Source of the DNA: Mimachlamys varia
Taxonomy: Eukaryota; Mollusca; Bivalvia; Pectinida; Pectinidae
NCBI GenBank assembly: GCA_947623455.1
Contig: OX392530.1
Location: 36,487,405-36,551,404 of the forward strand
DNA length: 64,000 nucleotides
Direction of reading: 5' to 3'
Under the pieces are notes generated by a model, which worked only from the letters and a program-made list of their open reading frames with translations, was not told the origin of the DNA and did no database searches. This document shows, piece after piece, positions 46,669 through 58,565 of this stretch (its first letter is position 1; each line of letters starts with the position of its first letter). Position numbers and translations under genes: made by a program.

Positions 46669-49430
46669 CATATTATATATAGTGTCCGGTAATATACTCC
46701 GTGTTAGATCTTGTTGATTTTAAAATCATGTGATTTGCTAATACAAACTGTTTACGCTGTACAATCAAATGTTTTCGTTAATACTTCAGAAGTATTATCT
46801 TTTATGACGTCAACAGTACAGTATGATTTGTGGAGATGGAGTAAATAAAGCCACGGCGAATTTATGTTTTAGTGTCTGGCAAACGCCCACCACTCTATAA
46901 CATATACTGTACAAGTATATGGTAGTAGTACAGCACGAACATATGGAATGCAAAAAAAATCATTCAAATTTTTGAACTGTGTACGTAAACAAACAATTTC
47001 TGCCTGATTTCAATAAAGCCTAAGCTGTCACAAATAGATGTGAAAACATGGCAGTCTGAATTATTTGTGTTAAATTAAAATATTGTTTAAAATTTGGACT
47101 GAAATCGGTTCGCAAAAATAAAAAGCTCTTCCCGACTTTTTTTTTATTTCACTTAATTTAGTAACACACCAGTCTCTTTGTGTGGAATAATTATAAATAT
47201 TTTCCAAAGATAAAGTCTGTGGTCATGATTAAAACAAATAGCATACGCTAATGATTATTGAAACATATTTTGAAAAATTATTCTCCTACGATTACTGCAT
47301 ACGTTTTTACAACATCTCTTAGTCACCTAGTTTTGGGTTGAAATGGTTGCAGTTTGAAATTATTACCCTAAATCCTAGCGCAGAAAAATACCGTGCCATA
47401 TTCTTTGAATTGTACTAGAACAGACACAAAATTCTAGATATACGTGAAATTCAAACGCGATACATAAATGAATTTTGTTAAGGCTCACTTTAGTTGGTGA
47501 TATTCATTTCAACTAGGACTCAAATCATAAGACGAGTTTAAATCTTGTTTTTCTTACAGTTTTCATAAACAAGATCTGGATAAATTTGGGTTTATATCTG
47601 AAAGTAGAAGTGGGTCACATTAACGCATCTAAATTCTTGGATCCGCCCTAAAAATATATCATAAATCCAGGGTTACATGTACGTTCTTGATAGATCCAAT
47701 AACCAAATGTCTATGTTGATATTTAAAAATATGCAACAACTTTAAAAAAAAAAAAACGTCATAGTATCAGCATCAACATTTTTACAAAAATAATAAAACT
47801 TTAAAGATTTAGAAATTTCAGAACATCGTATATATGTGATACAAATAAAGTTTAACCTAATTAACAGTGTCAAGTTTTGCCAAGATTACTAACCTAATGT
47901 TAAATACTAATAAAATATTGTTAGATTCTGTTGAAAACTCCTTTAATCCTTTTTAAAAAATAGTTTTTCTTCCAACACTGGGGACGGCTAGGGATAAAAA
48001 CAATTGTGCCGGTGTACATTGCTATTTAGAGGATCGGTAATTATATTAGCATGAATGCCCTTCGAATTCACTGGCCATAACATTCACACCTCTTGGTAAT
48101 TACAGGGTAATTAGTACACCTGCCACAACTCACATGGGGTGTATCTCTGAACGCCAACATTTTTAATTTGCCTACATGGTAGTTTGTTGTGATATGGGTT
48201 ATAGTATTTTTCCTTAAAGTAGTCTCAGTTCCAACAGGTAAATTTAACTGTAAAAGTTACTTGTTGGTACTCCGGCACAAGTATATAAAAGATGTTTGTA
48301 TATGATAGGTGATTATATTCTATTAAGTTTTGGTGATTGATTTCTATAGGTTCTAAATGTAAATTAATATCAAAATTACTTTTCATTTCAATTTTAGTAC
48401 ATTTTTGCTTGGATATGTATGACTTATTTAAAATATGCATATTCACTAGGCTCATAAAAATGGGGCGTCACCTAGCCTGTCTATTTTCCAAACACCGAGG
48501 GAGACGGGGTATCGGTCACTACACACATTGTTGCATCAAATGAAATCAAAATATGAAATTATAACAAATCGTGGCCAAATTCCTTTAAGGCTTATCTGGA
48601 CAGGTTAGTGGTATATTATCAATTTTTTCATCAGTGCTGTGATATGAAACACAAGAGATTATCATCATGTTAAAACATGTTGGCACAGCTAAAGCCTTTT
48701 TAAAAATCTTGAGAAATATACGCCAGCTAGAGAGTGCAGTTGATATTTTATTTATTTTATTATATAAACAGACTTTTCAGCTTTATTACGATAAATCAAT
48801 AAAATGGGTTTTTTTTACCGATTTCGGTAGTCGTTGTGACAGGTTTCATAGCATCATTAGTATTAACATTCATTTATGATCTTCCGTTAGTATTATTTCT
48901 TAGGCTTGCCTTATTCTGAAACACTCATATGTAAATATGCACTGTAAGAAAATGGATTGTCATTTAAGTTATGATAAAGAATTGAACCATCCTACAGCAT
49001 GAAAATTTGAGGGTGTAAAAAGAGAGCAGCCCTTCGGTCAACAGTACATGCGAGTTATTATGCTTTGGAAAACAGCTTGTTTGATTGCTAGCTGGCAGGT
49101 ACATTAGAGATCGATGTTACAGAGAGGATTCTTGGCCAGTCACTGGAGGATATTGCAACGCTCGCATGTTTTATTTTTATTTGGTAATATCCTTACCAGT
49201 GATTGAAGTATACCTTATCGGGTGTAACTATGCGTCATCCTGTTCGACCTTCCATCATCCGATTGGTCAATTTCATAGACTCTTCTGCACTTTCACCCGG
49301 CATTACAATATATAGAGCGAGATCATTGACCCTCAAATCAGATGATTAAAAAAACACTATTCATTTAAATAGCTGACGTTTTGACGACAACGACACTGTC
49401 AGTTGATAAATTTGTCATTTATAAACTGCC
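46669..49430. other. Intergenic, upstream of gene A
   Basis: No gene or repeat was recognised with confidence. Immediately upstream of the gene A ATG, an acaatatataga element at 49305-49316 could serve as a TATA box about 115 bp before the start codon. This is unproven. Confidence 0.4.
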
Positions 49431-52400
49431 ATGGAACCTGTTGTGAAGACCGATGACCAGGGAAATATCACTTTATTCAAGCGTTACCAGGGACGTCCGT
49501 TCCATATAGAAATTCCAGGAAACATTAAGGACCAGCTGGACGCTGTAGCTTCTCTACGTTGTAGGCCTGGTGATGTTTTACTGTGTACATTTCCGAAATC
49601 AGGTAAACGGCTTGTGTTTTTATTGTTCATACTGAATATTGAATTGAATCAACAAAGATTTTGTTTTCAATGTTTTTATCATCTTTTATTTCGATTTGTT
49701 TTCGTAATCCGATACCGATCATTAACACTTGATGTCCGATCATGCTGTCAGCTCTCGTTTTTGCATATTTGCATATTACAGTGTATCTACTTGGTGAAGG
49801 CGGATGATTTTCTTTGCTTTTTTATTGTGTAAATTCCCTGCTTTTAAAGTTTTCATTAAGTAATATTTTAAACACTTCAACCATTTTCACAATGCTTGAT
49901 ATCGAACGGTTATCTCGATGACATATAAACATCGCAATGTTTAAATTACGTATCAATCTGCCGCGCCTTCTTTTCACTGCGTATACGTTAATGCATACTC
50001 AGTCCGGGTTTACTAAACTGTAGAAGGTAGAGACCTTAATAACAAAAATGAACAATTGAGAGATGTTAATATCAAATTTTATTTCAATATTTTTTTAGTT
50101 CTTTTCACGGCAATAACCAGTTAGTGTTATTGTTTTCATCTTTTTCTGTTAAAAATTAAAAACATTAATAAATAAATGATATAAAATATCTTTTATGTTC
50201 ACAAACATTTCCTTTATAAACATAAGTTACTATGGAAACGAAATTGGTGACATTGTATAAGCTTATTTTAATGAGAAAAGTTCGATAAATGTACCCCTAC
50301 CCGCCTTGATACCAATGGATAGGGAAAGGGGATACCTTTGTCATGGCAATATCAGCCAACGAAATAAAAAAATAATCTTGTTATATGCCTGAGTGCCTCT
50401 GCTGGTGGACAGTTTTGTCCCGAGGGCACTCTTCACTCAGTAGCTTTATTCAAGCATGGACAGAGATACAACAAACAACAACATACTGACTGAGTCGGCG
50501 CCCAGTATAAAAAGGACTCCCTTAGTGGATTCAAAGGGTATAGTATCCATTATTGGGAGATAAGGTATCCCACGGATAGTCCTTAAGGACTGCATCAACC
50601 AACTCGAACTATGTACAGAGCTTAGATAGTAAGTATTTTTATAAAAATTCTGACTCGTTTGTTCGTGTCCAACCATGTAAAGTCAGGCTCACTGATTTGT
50701 TTGGTGTTTCTGACACGTCAGATTTTTATACGATTTCCAAATGTGGACCAAACTTTGTAAGACTTGGGGTATACTGATTACCGACAAGAGATACCAAAGT
50801 TTCCTCACTCAAAAAGAATACTCTACGAAAAGTGTTTTAAAAACTTGACTTGTAAAACGTCAAATGTGGTGTACGGTATTGAGTGTTCTCTGTGCGGTTT
50901 ACTTTATATCGGTGAAACAAAAGGCCAGTTGCGACAGAGAATGAACGGTCATCGTTCGGCAGTAAACCGGGTCGAGAACCAATGTTTATATCAGCATTTC
51001 AATCTCCCTGACCATTCAATTCTATCTATGACTGTCCGTATTCTTGAAATAAATCTTCACCCTACTAATAATCCAACACTCAGCACTCCGTACCATAGAA
51101 AGCGTGAGGAATACCACATAAGACTTCTTGGCACTGCTATGCCATATGGGTGCAATGATTGTATAAATTCGGTGGGAAATTTGTATAGTCCTGGATGCAG
51201 TCAAACTAATGTAATGTCTTTGTTTTCCCCTAAAATGAGACGTTTTCGTAGGCATGGACATCGGCATTACAACAGTACATCAGAATGCAGTGTAAAATTT
51301 GAAGACCTTATGGTAACTTTAAATAGACCATTGGGTGTTCATCGTGTTCGTACCACACTATATTCACTGCCTCGGATAGTTTTAAGAACACTGCAAACCA
51401 CTCAAACAAAGACTGTTCCGGATGACCTTTGTAAACTAGCATCAAGGCTCCATAAGATAATTGCTGATGTGGTAGAAATTCGACTATTTAGGCCCGTGCG
51501 AACGGACGGCTATGAGCCAACAGCAACTCAACATTTTATGAAAGTCGAATTTGCCAACAAGGGTATTGATGCAATTAACATCAGCAATATCTTGCATCAA
51601 AAGTCTGTTCAAGCTAACATACCACCGTACTCCCCATATAAAGATCACCTATCATTTCCTACAGTTATTAACTATTGCACCGAAGCTTTTCAATTACAAG
51701 GAAACACTGCAGCAGTTGAACATAGATAACCTTGGAAGGACCCCTGCTTCAGCATGTTCATGTTCTTCACCCCCATATTGCCATGGCCAAGCTGGACACA
51801 TAGTAACTGGCAATCTGAAGATCATCCCCAACATAAAGCTACGGGAGCTTTTCATGAAAGGTCCTAAGTATCGCGAGACTCCATCCATCAAATGGAATGT
51901 GAATTTCAAGATTCTTATGGACTCTGTGAAAGATTACGCCAGACAATGGGCTAAACGTGAACATGCTGAATTGGATTCACTTTCAGAGTGGGTTAAATTT
52001 ATCAGGTACCCTATTCAGAAAAGAATAAGCAGTTTGCGATACAAAATGAAAAATACACAAGTCGATCTTTCTTGACCCCGATTTTCAAACAACACTCAAC
52101 GACCTTCAAGTATATGATTGTGTCTGCTGACAAGGCATCTAATAACCTGATCCTAGTTTGCAAACACTATTACATTCATTGTTTGCAAAAAGAACTGGGC
52201 CTGCTTGATAACCAAGGTAACCCTACTTACGCATTGACAGGTTTTTTGAAAGATAAAATACTTTCCAATCATACATCAGTCTTACAATCATTCAAAATAC
52301 CCGTTAATGATAAAGACGCTGACTTACCTCGGCTATATCGGATACCTAAACTACACAAGGATCCTTATAAGCAACGTTTTATCGCTGGCTCGTCTCATTG

Positions 52401-55400
52401 CTCAACCTAGCCATTATCAAAACTTCTTACTTCCATTCTTAGTACCGTTAAATCAGGGCTTCAGTCTTATTGTGACACTGTATACTCCAGAAGTGGCATT
52501 AATGGGATGTGGATTTTGAAAAAGCTTAAAAGATCTTCTGATCAGTCTTGAGCACTCCCTTCTCAAAAATGTTTCGTCCATCAAAACATTTGATTTTCCC
52601 TCCCTGTACACTACCATACCACATGCCAAACTGAAATAACGTCTTCGGTCTCTCATTATGAGAGCTTTCTGTTCCAAGAAAGGTGAACGACGATACAAAT
52701 ACATGGTTGTGAGCTATTTTGGAGCATACTTTGTGAAAAACACAACAAAAGCTAGGCTGAAATATACTGAGGAAGATATCGTACGAATGATTGAATTCCT
52801 GGTTGACAATATCTTTGTTGAGTTCGGAGGAAAGATTTTCCAACAGACTGTTGGCATTCCAATGGGCACTAACTGTGCACCACTTTTGGCTGACTTATTT
52901 TTGTTTTTATACGAGGCTGAATTTGTCGAGGGGCTTATCAGGACGGGTAACAAAACCTTGCCAAATCTTTCAATTTCACTTTCGGGTATATCGACGATGT
53001 GTTGTATATAAACAACAAGGTGTTTGCTGACCTAGTCGATCGTATATACCCTACTGAACTTGAGATTATAGACACAACAGACTCTCCTACATCAGCTTCT
53101 TACCTCGATCTTTACTTAAACTATGCCCAACACGGGCAACTTATTACTAAGCTGTTTGATTTCCGATCATGAGCTTTCCCTATCTTCATAGTAACATCAC
53201 TGCTTCTCCATCCTTTAATGTTTACATGTCGCAGTTGATTCGTTATTCTAGGGCTTGCTCTGAATATCGAGATTTTCGTGATAGATGTCAACTGCTGACG
53301 AACAAACTGACGGCACAGGGATTCGAGAATAGCAGGTTGATGAAGACTATGGGCAAGTTTTATGGTCGCCATCTTGATCTCATAGAGAAATATTCTTTAT
53401 CTTTGTGTGATATGAAGATGGACGTTTTTTTATTTTGCTTGTTGTGTGTTTGATTGTTGTGATGACAATGATGACTCGGTACTCATTTTGAGGATTGATG
53501 CTTACTTGGATGTGACCAAGATTTGCATGGCGGGTGTCGTCGATGAAGCAGAAGACGCTTACTCTTCCGGAACACATGGTCTTATTATATTGTGCTTTTA
53601 CGAGAGTCTAAATGTAAATCGTTCTTTGATCCTATTTTGCCCCTAGTTTAATCAATTTTGAGTTCGGATAATGGTTTTGTTGACGCTTTGGTATTCTTTG
53701 ATTTTTTTTCTCTTTATTGAAAACGTCACATTTTGACGGTGAAACAATGTATAGAAAATTAGAAATTATACCGTTTTCTGCAAGGCAATAGGCCGGCAAA
53801 TTTTTCTGTTTCCCTAACCTAATCAATATACTTCTGTTGGATACAAGTGAAAGAAAAATAAATAAATTAAAAAAAAACCAACAAAACATGTAAATAAAAT
53901 ACGCAGAAATATTTTTTAAAAGTTGAATATTAATATCTATGTTTAAGGTACACACTGGGTGTTCAACATGGCCAGAATGATACAAACAGAGTCTTTACAA
54001 TACCGGGGGTCTCCAGTGATGATCGAATTCGACGATGTTGGTGTACTAGACGAAATGGCATCTCCAAGGATGTACCATACACATCTTACATATCCTTTCA
54101 TCCCTAAAGCTGCTAAGGAAGGAAAACTTAAACTTATCTACGTACTTAGGGATCCAAAGGACGTTGTTTGCTCATATCACACCTATATGAGTAGTATCAA
54201 AAGCACCAGTTACATTGGTAACTTCGATGGATTCCTGAACGCCTTCCTCACAGAAGAATGTAATTTGTTATTTCAATTCAAATCTTTCGTTAACAGTTTG
54301 TTTCTTTTTTGTTTTGCTTAAGAATAATGCAATTCCGATGATATTTCATACAGTTTTCGCATTATGATATTTACGTCGATTTGTAAAGCAGAATTACGCG
54401 ATAATTCGATTCTCATTTTGATGTTGAAGGTATTTCATGCGGTGGATCTTGGTTTACTCATACAAGAGAATGGAATACTGCGATGCGTGAGAATCAGAGT
54501 TTGAAGATCTTGTTTCTCAGGTTTGAAGATCTGAAAAAGGTAAATAAAATCACATGTTTAGCCATTAAACTATACAATAGCAATCAAAATATCTATTTGA
54601 AATACAATGTAATACTTGAAATGTAAACATAACTTCAATAATTAAATTGGCTTTATGATAAATATAACTCTTTAGTTTTCAAATTACAACAGCAGTATGG
54701 ATGACTAAGATTAACTAGAATAGGAATAGGTTTTCCATGCTTGGAAGCCTACTACATAGATTTATCATTGTGCAACACACGTACAATTACTACATAACAC
54801 CTCCTTAATTTTGGCACCACTGTGTGAAACGTGGTTCGAATCCTCTCTTACCCGATGTATGATAGAAAAATGCGACTTACGTGGACCCACCTTTATATTA
54901 GTTGATTTTTGTTTCTGCCCTGGGGGCACAATATGCTGTACTTACTGTGATATTTAAGACACTTGATTTCCCCCTACACTTTCTCTATACTATATTCTAC
55001 CTTTTGTTTCCCTTTTTACTTTGATGTTTAACGTTCATTATTAAAGATACATTATAATTGTGACAGCTTGTTCAATCATTTTCTGTATAATGTAACCGGA
55101 TATGAGTGGAATGCTGTAAGGCGAAACACGAGACAATTAACTGAAAATTACACGTCTTTTTTTAGGATTGCATTTCTCCCCTGTTTGTCGTTCAAATTTC
55201 TTCCGAGCAAAAGTACATATTTGTACTTGTGCAATGGCATGATTAACACAAATACAGATTGGTCTTTCGAACTTTCTCCGGAAGGAACTTTCATCGATAG
55301 ATTAGCGGTGGCTATCTACTATCAATGAATAGCTTTCCTCCCGTCTCCTTCCTATTTATCACTGTTAAGCATTCTGCAGCGTCGGCTAGTCTGCTCTCAT

Positions 55401-57680
55401 CCATCCTACGTCTGTTTCCTTTCAATTCAAACGCTTTTGTGATGAATGGTTTGGTTCTATTGTTTTAACGCTCAAGCTAAGTCCATTTAAGAACGCCTCC
55501 CGGTGCATGCGATGTGGATGCGTATGTTAAATTCATTTGTATTTGAGAGTCTGCAGTGGTATGTTCGTGTAAGCCTTCTTGCGATATTCCGGATATTTTG
55601 CCGTTTTAAAGTGCTACCACACTAAAGTATACTGACGAAGGCCCCCAGCAGAATACCCCATCCAGTCACATTATACTGACAACGGGTGAACCAGTTGTTC
55701 GACTCCTATAATGCTGAGCATCAAGCATGAAGTAGTAATTATCATTGTTAGTGACTCGGCCTGGGACAGAACCCATACATAGCCTTCCTCACAGGGACGA
55801 ACGCTCAACTAAAGGCCAAAAGTGAGGTAGTGTCAAGTTGGATTTTAGGAAAGAGGAAGTTGTTTAGAAAAGATAAGATTCCAAATCAGTCGCCTCTTAC
55901 GATCATGCAAAGGGGGGAACAGGTACCATTCTTGCGCCCTACCTGTAGGAAAAGAACCCCCTCTATAGCCATCATACATATGAAACAAACAAGTCTGCAC
56001 TTTCTACGCCATTCCTGCTTGGTACAAAATTAATTATACATCTGACTTGGACTTGGTTTTGTATAAATTTCGGTTTCAAGGAGTTTACAGGAACATGACT
56101 AATGTCTCTTACAAACAGAATTTATATGATTTATCAATACTGGGGTATCCAAATATAGTTTGTTTTCTGTTTCAGAACCTGTATCAGAATATCTTGCGTA
56201 TAGCAGACTTTTTGGAAGTCATTCGAGAAGACTCTTTTCTACGGAACGTTGAGCGTACAGTTGCATTCGAAAATCTAAAGAAAGAACATGTTACGTCTGC
56301 AGGTGAAAAAAAAGCATGGGAGCACCTAGGAGATAACGGAAGATTACCAATATATAGAAAAGGTTAATATTTTTGGGTATCTGATTTCAACGATAAACAA
56401 TGATTGAACAAACGTAACATATTACAGTTTTAATGGGTTTAGACAAATACGTACATATATATGATCATATTGACCAATATTTGGATGTGTCTGAAGACAT
56501 GGTTAGCTATACGTTTCCTTAGAATTGTATCAAACAATACTATGGTTATAATATGTAAATATGAGTTGCAGCACTATATATTTAAAGTGCTATTTCATTT
56601 AGTTTCCAACCAATTTACTAATTAAATCTTCCAAATGAAAAAAAAACACAATACCGGAGCGTCAACAAAAAATAATTAAAGCGCTTAAAACCGATTAAAG
56701 AAGGCACAAAATATGAATAAATGACAAAACAAGCTATACTGTACACCATATCACCAAACCATGGGAAAGTCAAATTATATTGAAAACGGATAAACCAGTT
56801 GTCCTACCCCAATAATGTTCAGCGTTAAACGGGGAGTAGAAGCTACCAATTTTGAGATACAGGTATGGCTCGATCAGGTAACTTTTATCTGCTAAACGAA
56901 CGCTCAGCTAAAGGCCAAAAATGAAGTGGTGTCAAATGAGATATTAAAGGCCCAATATACGTAACTTCAGAGAAATTTTCGTGATTCTGAAAAATTCTAA
57001 AAAAAAATCCAGTTGATAACCATGCAAAAAAAGCCTAAAACGAAGTTTACCTGACCGGTAACTAACAAGAAACTCTTGACAAAAAAATCCAAAGAATTGA
57101 AAATAATTCAGGTGGGGCACACTTTAACAACAAACCGAAGGTAAAAGACAGTTAGAAATGGACGCGTGTTTACAAATAGCGTGTTTCAACTTCTGCTGTA
57201 CCGGTAACCGCGAAAGAATTCATCTTCAATATTGCTGATATCAGTTAATCTTGACTAAATCTATAAATAAAATAAGTTATTAGGCTTGGTTTTCGCTTCA
57301 AGTTTTGCCGAAAGTTACGTATATTGGGCCTTTAATAAGGAAGTTAGAAAATGATTTTTGTCGCCTCTTTCAATCATACCGTGAGGCAGCGAGTACTACT
57401 GTTCTGGTTCCAATATGTAGGCAATGAAACTGCATTTCCTCAGTAAACGGTATCTGTCCTTTCAAAGACTGAACTGTTCATCGTTATCTTTATTGTTATA
57501 TTATATTACTCTAAAATTTTATACAGTTTTTTCATCTTTGATTTGATTTTAATTTTTAATCCAGGAGTTGCTGAAAAGAGGAAGAATGTGTTCACTTTGC
57601 AACAAAATGAATTGTTTGATGCGGTCTACAAAGGAAAGATAACTGACATGGGAGTCGACCTCGAGTTTACCAACCAGTGA
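49431..57680 (+). CDS. Cytosolic sulfotransferase (SULT-like), gene A, complete, 5 exons
   Basis: The exons are 49431-49602, 53948-54259, 54430-54539, 56176-56362 and 57565-57680 (897 bp, 298 aa), all with GT/AG junctions in phases 1, 1, 0, 1. The start ctgccATGG matches genes B and D. Motifs: TFPKSGTHW (53-61, PAPS 5' loop), HTHLTYPF with the likely catalytic His 103, and YVLRDPKDVVCSYHTY (122 on, 3'-phosphate binding; Arg125, Ser133). At the C-terminus the usual RKGxxGDWKN reads RKGVAEKRKN (259-268): the second Gly, Asp and Trp of the GxxGxxK PAPS signature are replaced. The open frame is intact, but PAPS affinity may be reduced. Intron 1 (4.3 kb) holds a permuted Penelope-like element in the same orientation; intron 4 holds a TTAA-flanked MITE. 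It is the inverted paralogue of gene B. Confidence 0.92.
49950..50035. repeat. Dispersed repeat R1, partial copy 3 (gene A intron 1)
   Basis: tatcaatctgccgcgccttc, cactgcgtatacgttaatgc and gggtttactaaactg match the 3' part of R1 copies 1 and 2. Confidence 0.5.
50764..51729 (+). pseudogene. N-terminal GIY-YIG endonuclease region of the Naiad-like element
   Basis: An open frame (first codon TTG, so not a true start). It contains VVYGIECSLCGLLYIGET, then RQRMNGHR: the GIY (as YGI) and YIG strands, CxxC between them, and the conserved Arg and His of the GIY-YIG nuclease fold. A REEYHIRLLGT segment follows. The enzyme would nick target DNA for priming. Coding similarity continues upstream in another frame (CGPNFVRLG near 50742), so a frameshift precedes this part. 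After the nuclease come about 200 residues of unassigned linker before the RT. Confidence 0.85.
51551..53160 (+). pseudogene. Linker and reverse transcriptase of the Naiad-like element, frameshifted
   Basis: The pieces lie in different frames: CSCSSPPYC, GHIVTGNLKII and MKGPKYRE (51750-51880); VSADKASNNLILVCK (52115-52160); PRLYRIPKLHK and QRFIAGSS (52325-52395, Penelope RT fingers); FDFPSLYTT (52590-52620, palm motif A region); GIPMGTNCAPLLADLFLF (52853-52906); and YIDDV at 52987-53001 (catalytic Asp pair) in a different frame from the preceding block. All core motifs are recognisable, but the frame shifts repeatedly, so no active enzyme can be made. Confidence 0.85.
54540..55650. other. Gene A intron 3, first part
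   Basis: No recognised element. Short open frames (for example 55068-55328) have no domain and no splice support. Confidence 0.5.
55655..55960 (+). repeat. Dispersed repeat R4, copy in gene A intron 3
   Basis: Landmarks gtgaaccagttgttcgactc, cataatgctgagcatcaagc, gaacgctcaactaaaggcca, gtcgcctcttacgatcatgc and gtaccattcttgcgccctac match 56745-57430 in order. Confidence 0.6.
56645..56735 (-). repeat. Naiad-type Penelope 3'-tail fragment, gene A intron 4
   Basis: The plus strand reads acacaataccggagcgtcaa, then ccgattaaag and gcacaaaatatgaataaatg, a diverged reverse complement of the terminal ~75 bp. Confidence 0.5.
56745..57430 (+). repeat. Dispersed repeat R4, copy split by a MITE (gene A intron 4)
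   Basis: ataaaccagttgtcctaccc, cataatgttcagcgtta-type, cgaacgctcagctaaaggcc and gaagtggtgtcaaatgag are followed, after the MITE, by aaggaagttagaaaatg and gtcgcctctttcaatcatac. The two halves together match 55655-55960 without a gap, which dates the MITE as a later insertion. Confidence 0.65.
56948..57331. mobile_element. TTAA-flanked MITE, 384 bp
   Basis: The first 20 bases (aggcccaatatacgtaactt) are repeated exactly in inverse orientation at the end, and TTAA stands directly on both sides (56944-56947 and 57332-57335). No open frame of note. TTAA target duplications are typical of piggyBac-type transposition, so a non-autonomous piggyBac-type element is the best guess. Its TIR does not start with the usual CCC, so the superfamily is unsure. 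Confidence 0.85.
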
Positions 57681-58159
57681 ATTTAATTACATATTCGGGA
57701 ACTGGTAAACAAACTGAATGTACGTCCGCATCCACTGTTTATCAACTTGATGAAACATCAGATATCCAACTCACTCTTCGTCAGTGATCCATTGTCTGTC
57801 TGTTCGCCCGTCGTTAAACTATATTATTGTCAGTTATATTTCTCAGAACGTTAGAAAATATCAAATTTCTGAAATGTTCAGAAAATCTAGACGAAGGTTG
57901 AGAGGCCATTGCAAATTCGAAAATATAAAAAAATTTCTGAGGGTTTTAACTTAAACATATTGTAACAGATATACACCTGTATATTGGTCAGTCAAGATTA
58001 AAAAAATCACAAGCTCAATTCAGGTTATATGAAGAATGATAAATATTATCTAGCAATGTTCAAAAGTCTGTTAATCTGAAAAAGTTCTAAGTTATGAGAC
58101 ATTTCATAAAACAATCTCAAATGTTGTTGTTGATTACTCATGATACTGGAAATCTCGTT
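57681..58159. other. 3' flank of gene A
   Basis: The first ~45 bp after the stop codon align with the 3' flank of gene B (acatattcgggaactggt against acgcattcgggaactggt), showing that the A/B duplication extends past the coding region. No clear polyadenylation signal was singled out. Confidence 0.5.
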
Positions 58160-58375
58160 TTTAGAACTTGTTTAATTGGATGTGAACAAAATTTACATGG
58201 AGGGTGTCGTCGATGAAGCAGAAGATGATTACTCTTCCAGACAACTGGTCTTGTTCTCCTGTACTTTACCAGGGTATTCATGTATTTTTTTCTTTTGTTC
58301 CTATTCTGCCTCTAGCTTAATCGATTTTGAGTTCGAATTATGGTTTTGTTGAAGCTTTGTTATTCTCTTAACTGT
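58160..58375 (+). mobile_element. Naiad-type Penelope 3'-tail fragment
   Basis: Contains gtgtcgtcgatgaagcagaa, gattactcttcc, ctggtcttgttctcctgta, ttttgttcctattctgcctc, taatcgattttgagttcgaa and tatggttttgttgaagcttt: the full non-coding tail. Confidence 0.75.
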
Positions 58376-58444
58376 TTAAGTAGTATTATAGCAATTTATA
58401 TATGTATTGTTGTTTATATGTATCAAACCTAAATGATTAGTATC

Positions 58445-58565
58445 CCATGGGTATTTAACTGGTGACTCATATATTCCAAAAAATATCAAATATTTGTCAG
58501 TGGTATTTAAGATTTGATCTACAAACCACATATGGACGACACGTACATTAAGTTTTCCCCTGAAA
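58445..58565. repeat. Dispersed repeat R3, copy 2
   Basis: taactggtgactcatatattcc, agatttgatctacaaaccac and atatgga match 35090-35215 in the same order. Confidence 0.6.

Larger units (their letters stand above)
50380..53713 (+). mobile_element. Permuted Penelope-like retroelement (Naiad-like), decayed, in gene A intron 1
   Basis: In order: a region coding in shifted frames from about 50640, a GIY-YIG endonuclease (50870-50970), a Cys-rich linker (about 51740-51800), Penelope-type RT (52300-53160), a C-terminal segment (53169-53450) and a non-coding tail (53454-53713). The endonuclease is N-terminal to the RT, unlike canonical Penelope elements, and matches the permuted clade described as Naiad. 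At least five frame changes make it inactive. The 5' boundary is uncertain; the 3' end is defined by alignment with some fifteen tail copies elsewhere in the window. Confidence 0.85.

Noticed and set aside
42140..46690. Target-site duplication of the LINE
   Set aside because: Only a 5-base match (gcata) was found on the two sides, which is not distinguishable from chance.
50446..50676. Hammerhead ribozyme in the 5' region of the Penelope-like element
   Set aside because: Such elements can carry one, so the region was scanned for CUGANGA and GAAAC at suitable spacing; no convincing pair was seen.
53632..53985. 117-codon reverse-strand open frame
   Set aside because: It overlaps the Penelope tail and exon 2 of gene A on the opposite strand, and its composition is that of AT-rich non-coding DNA.
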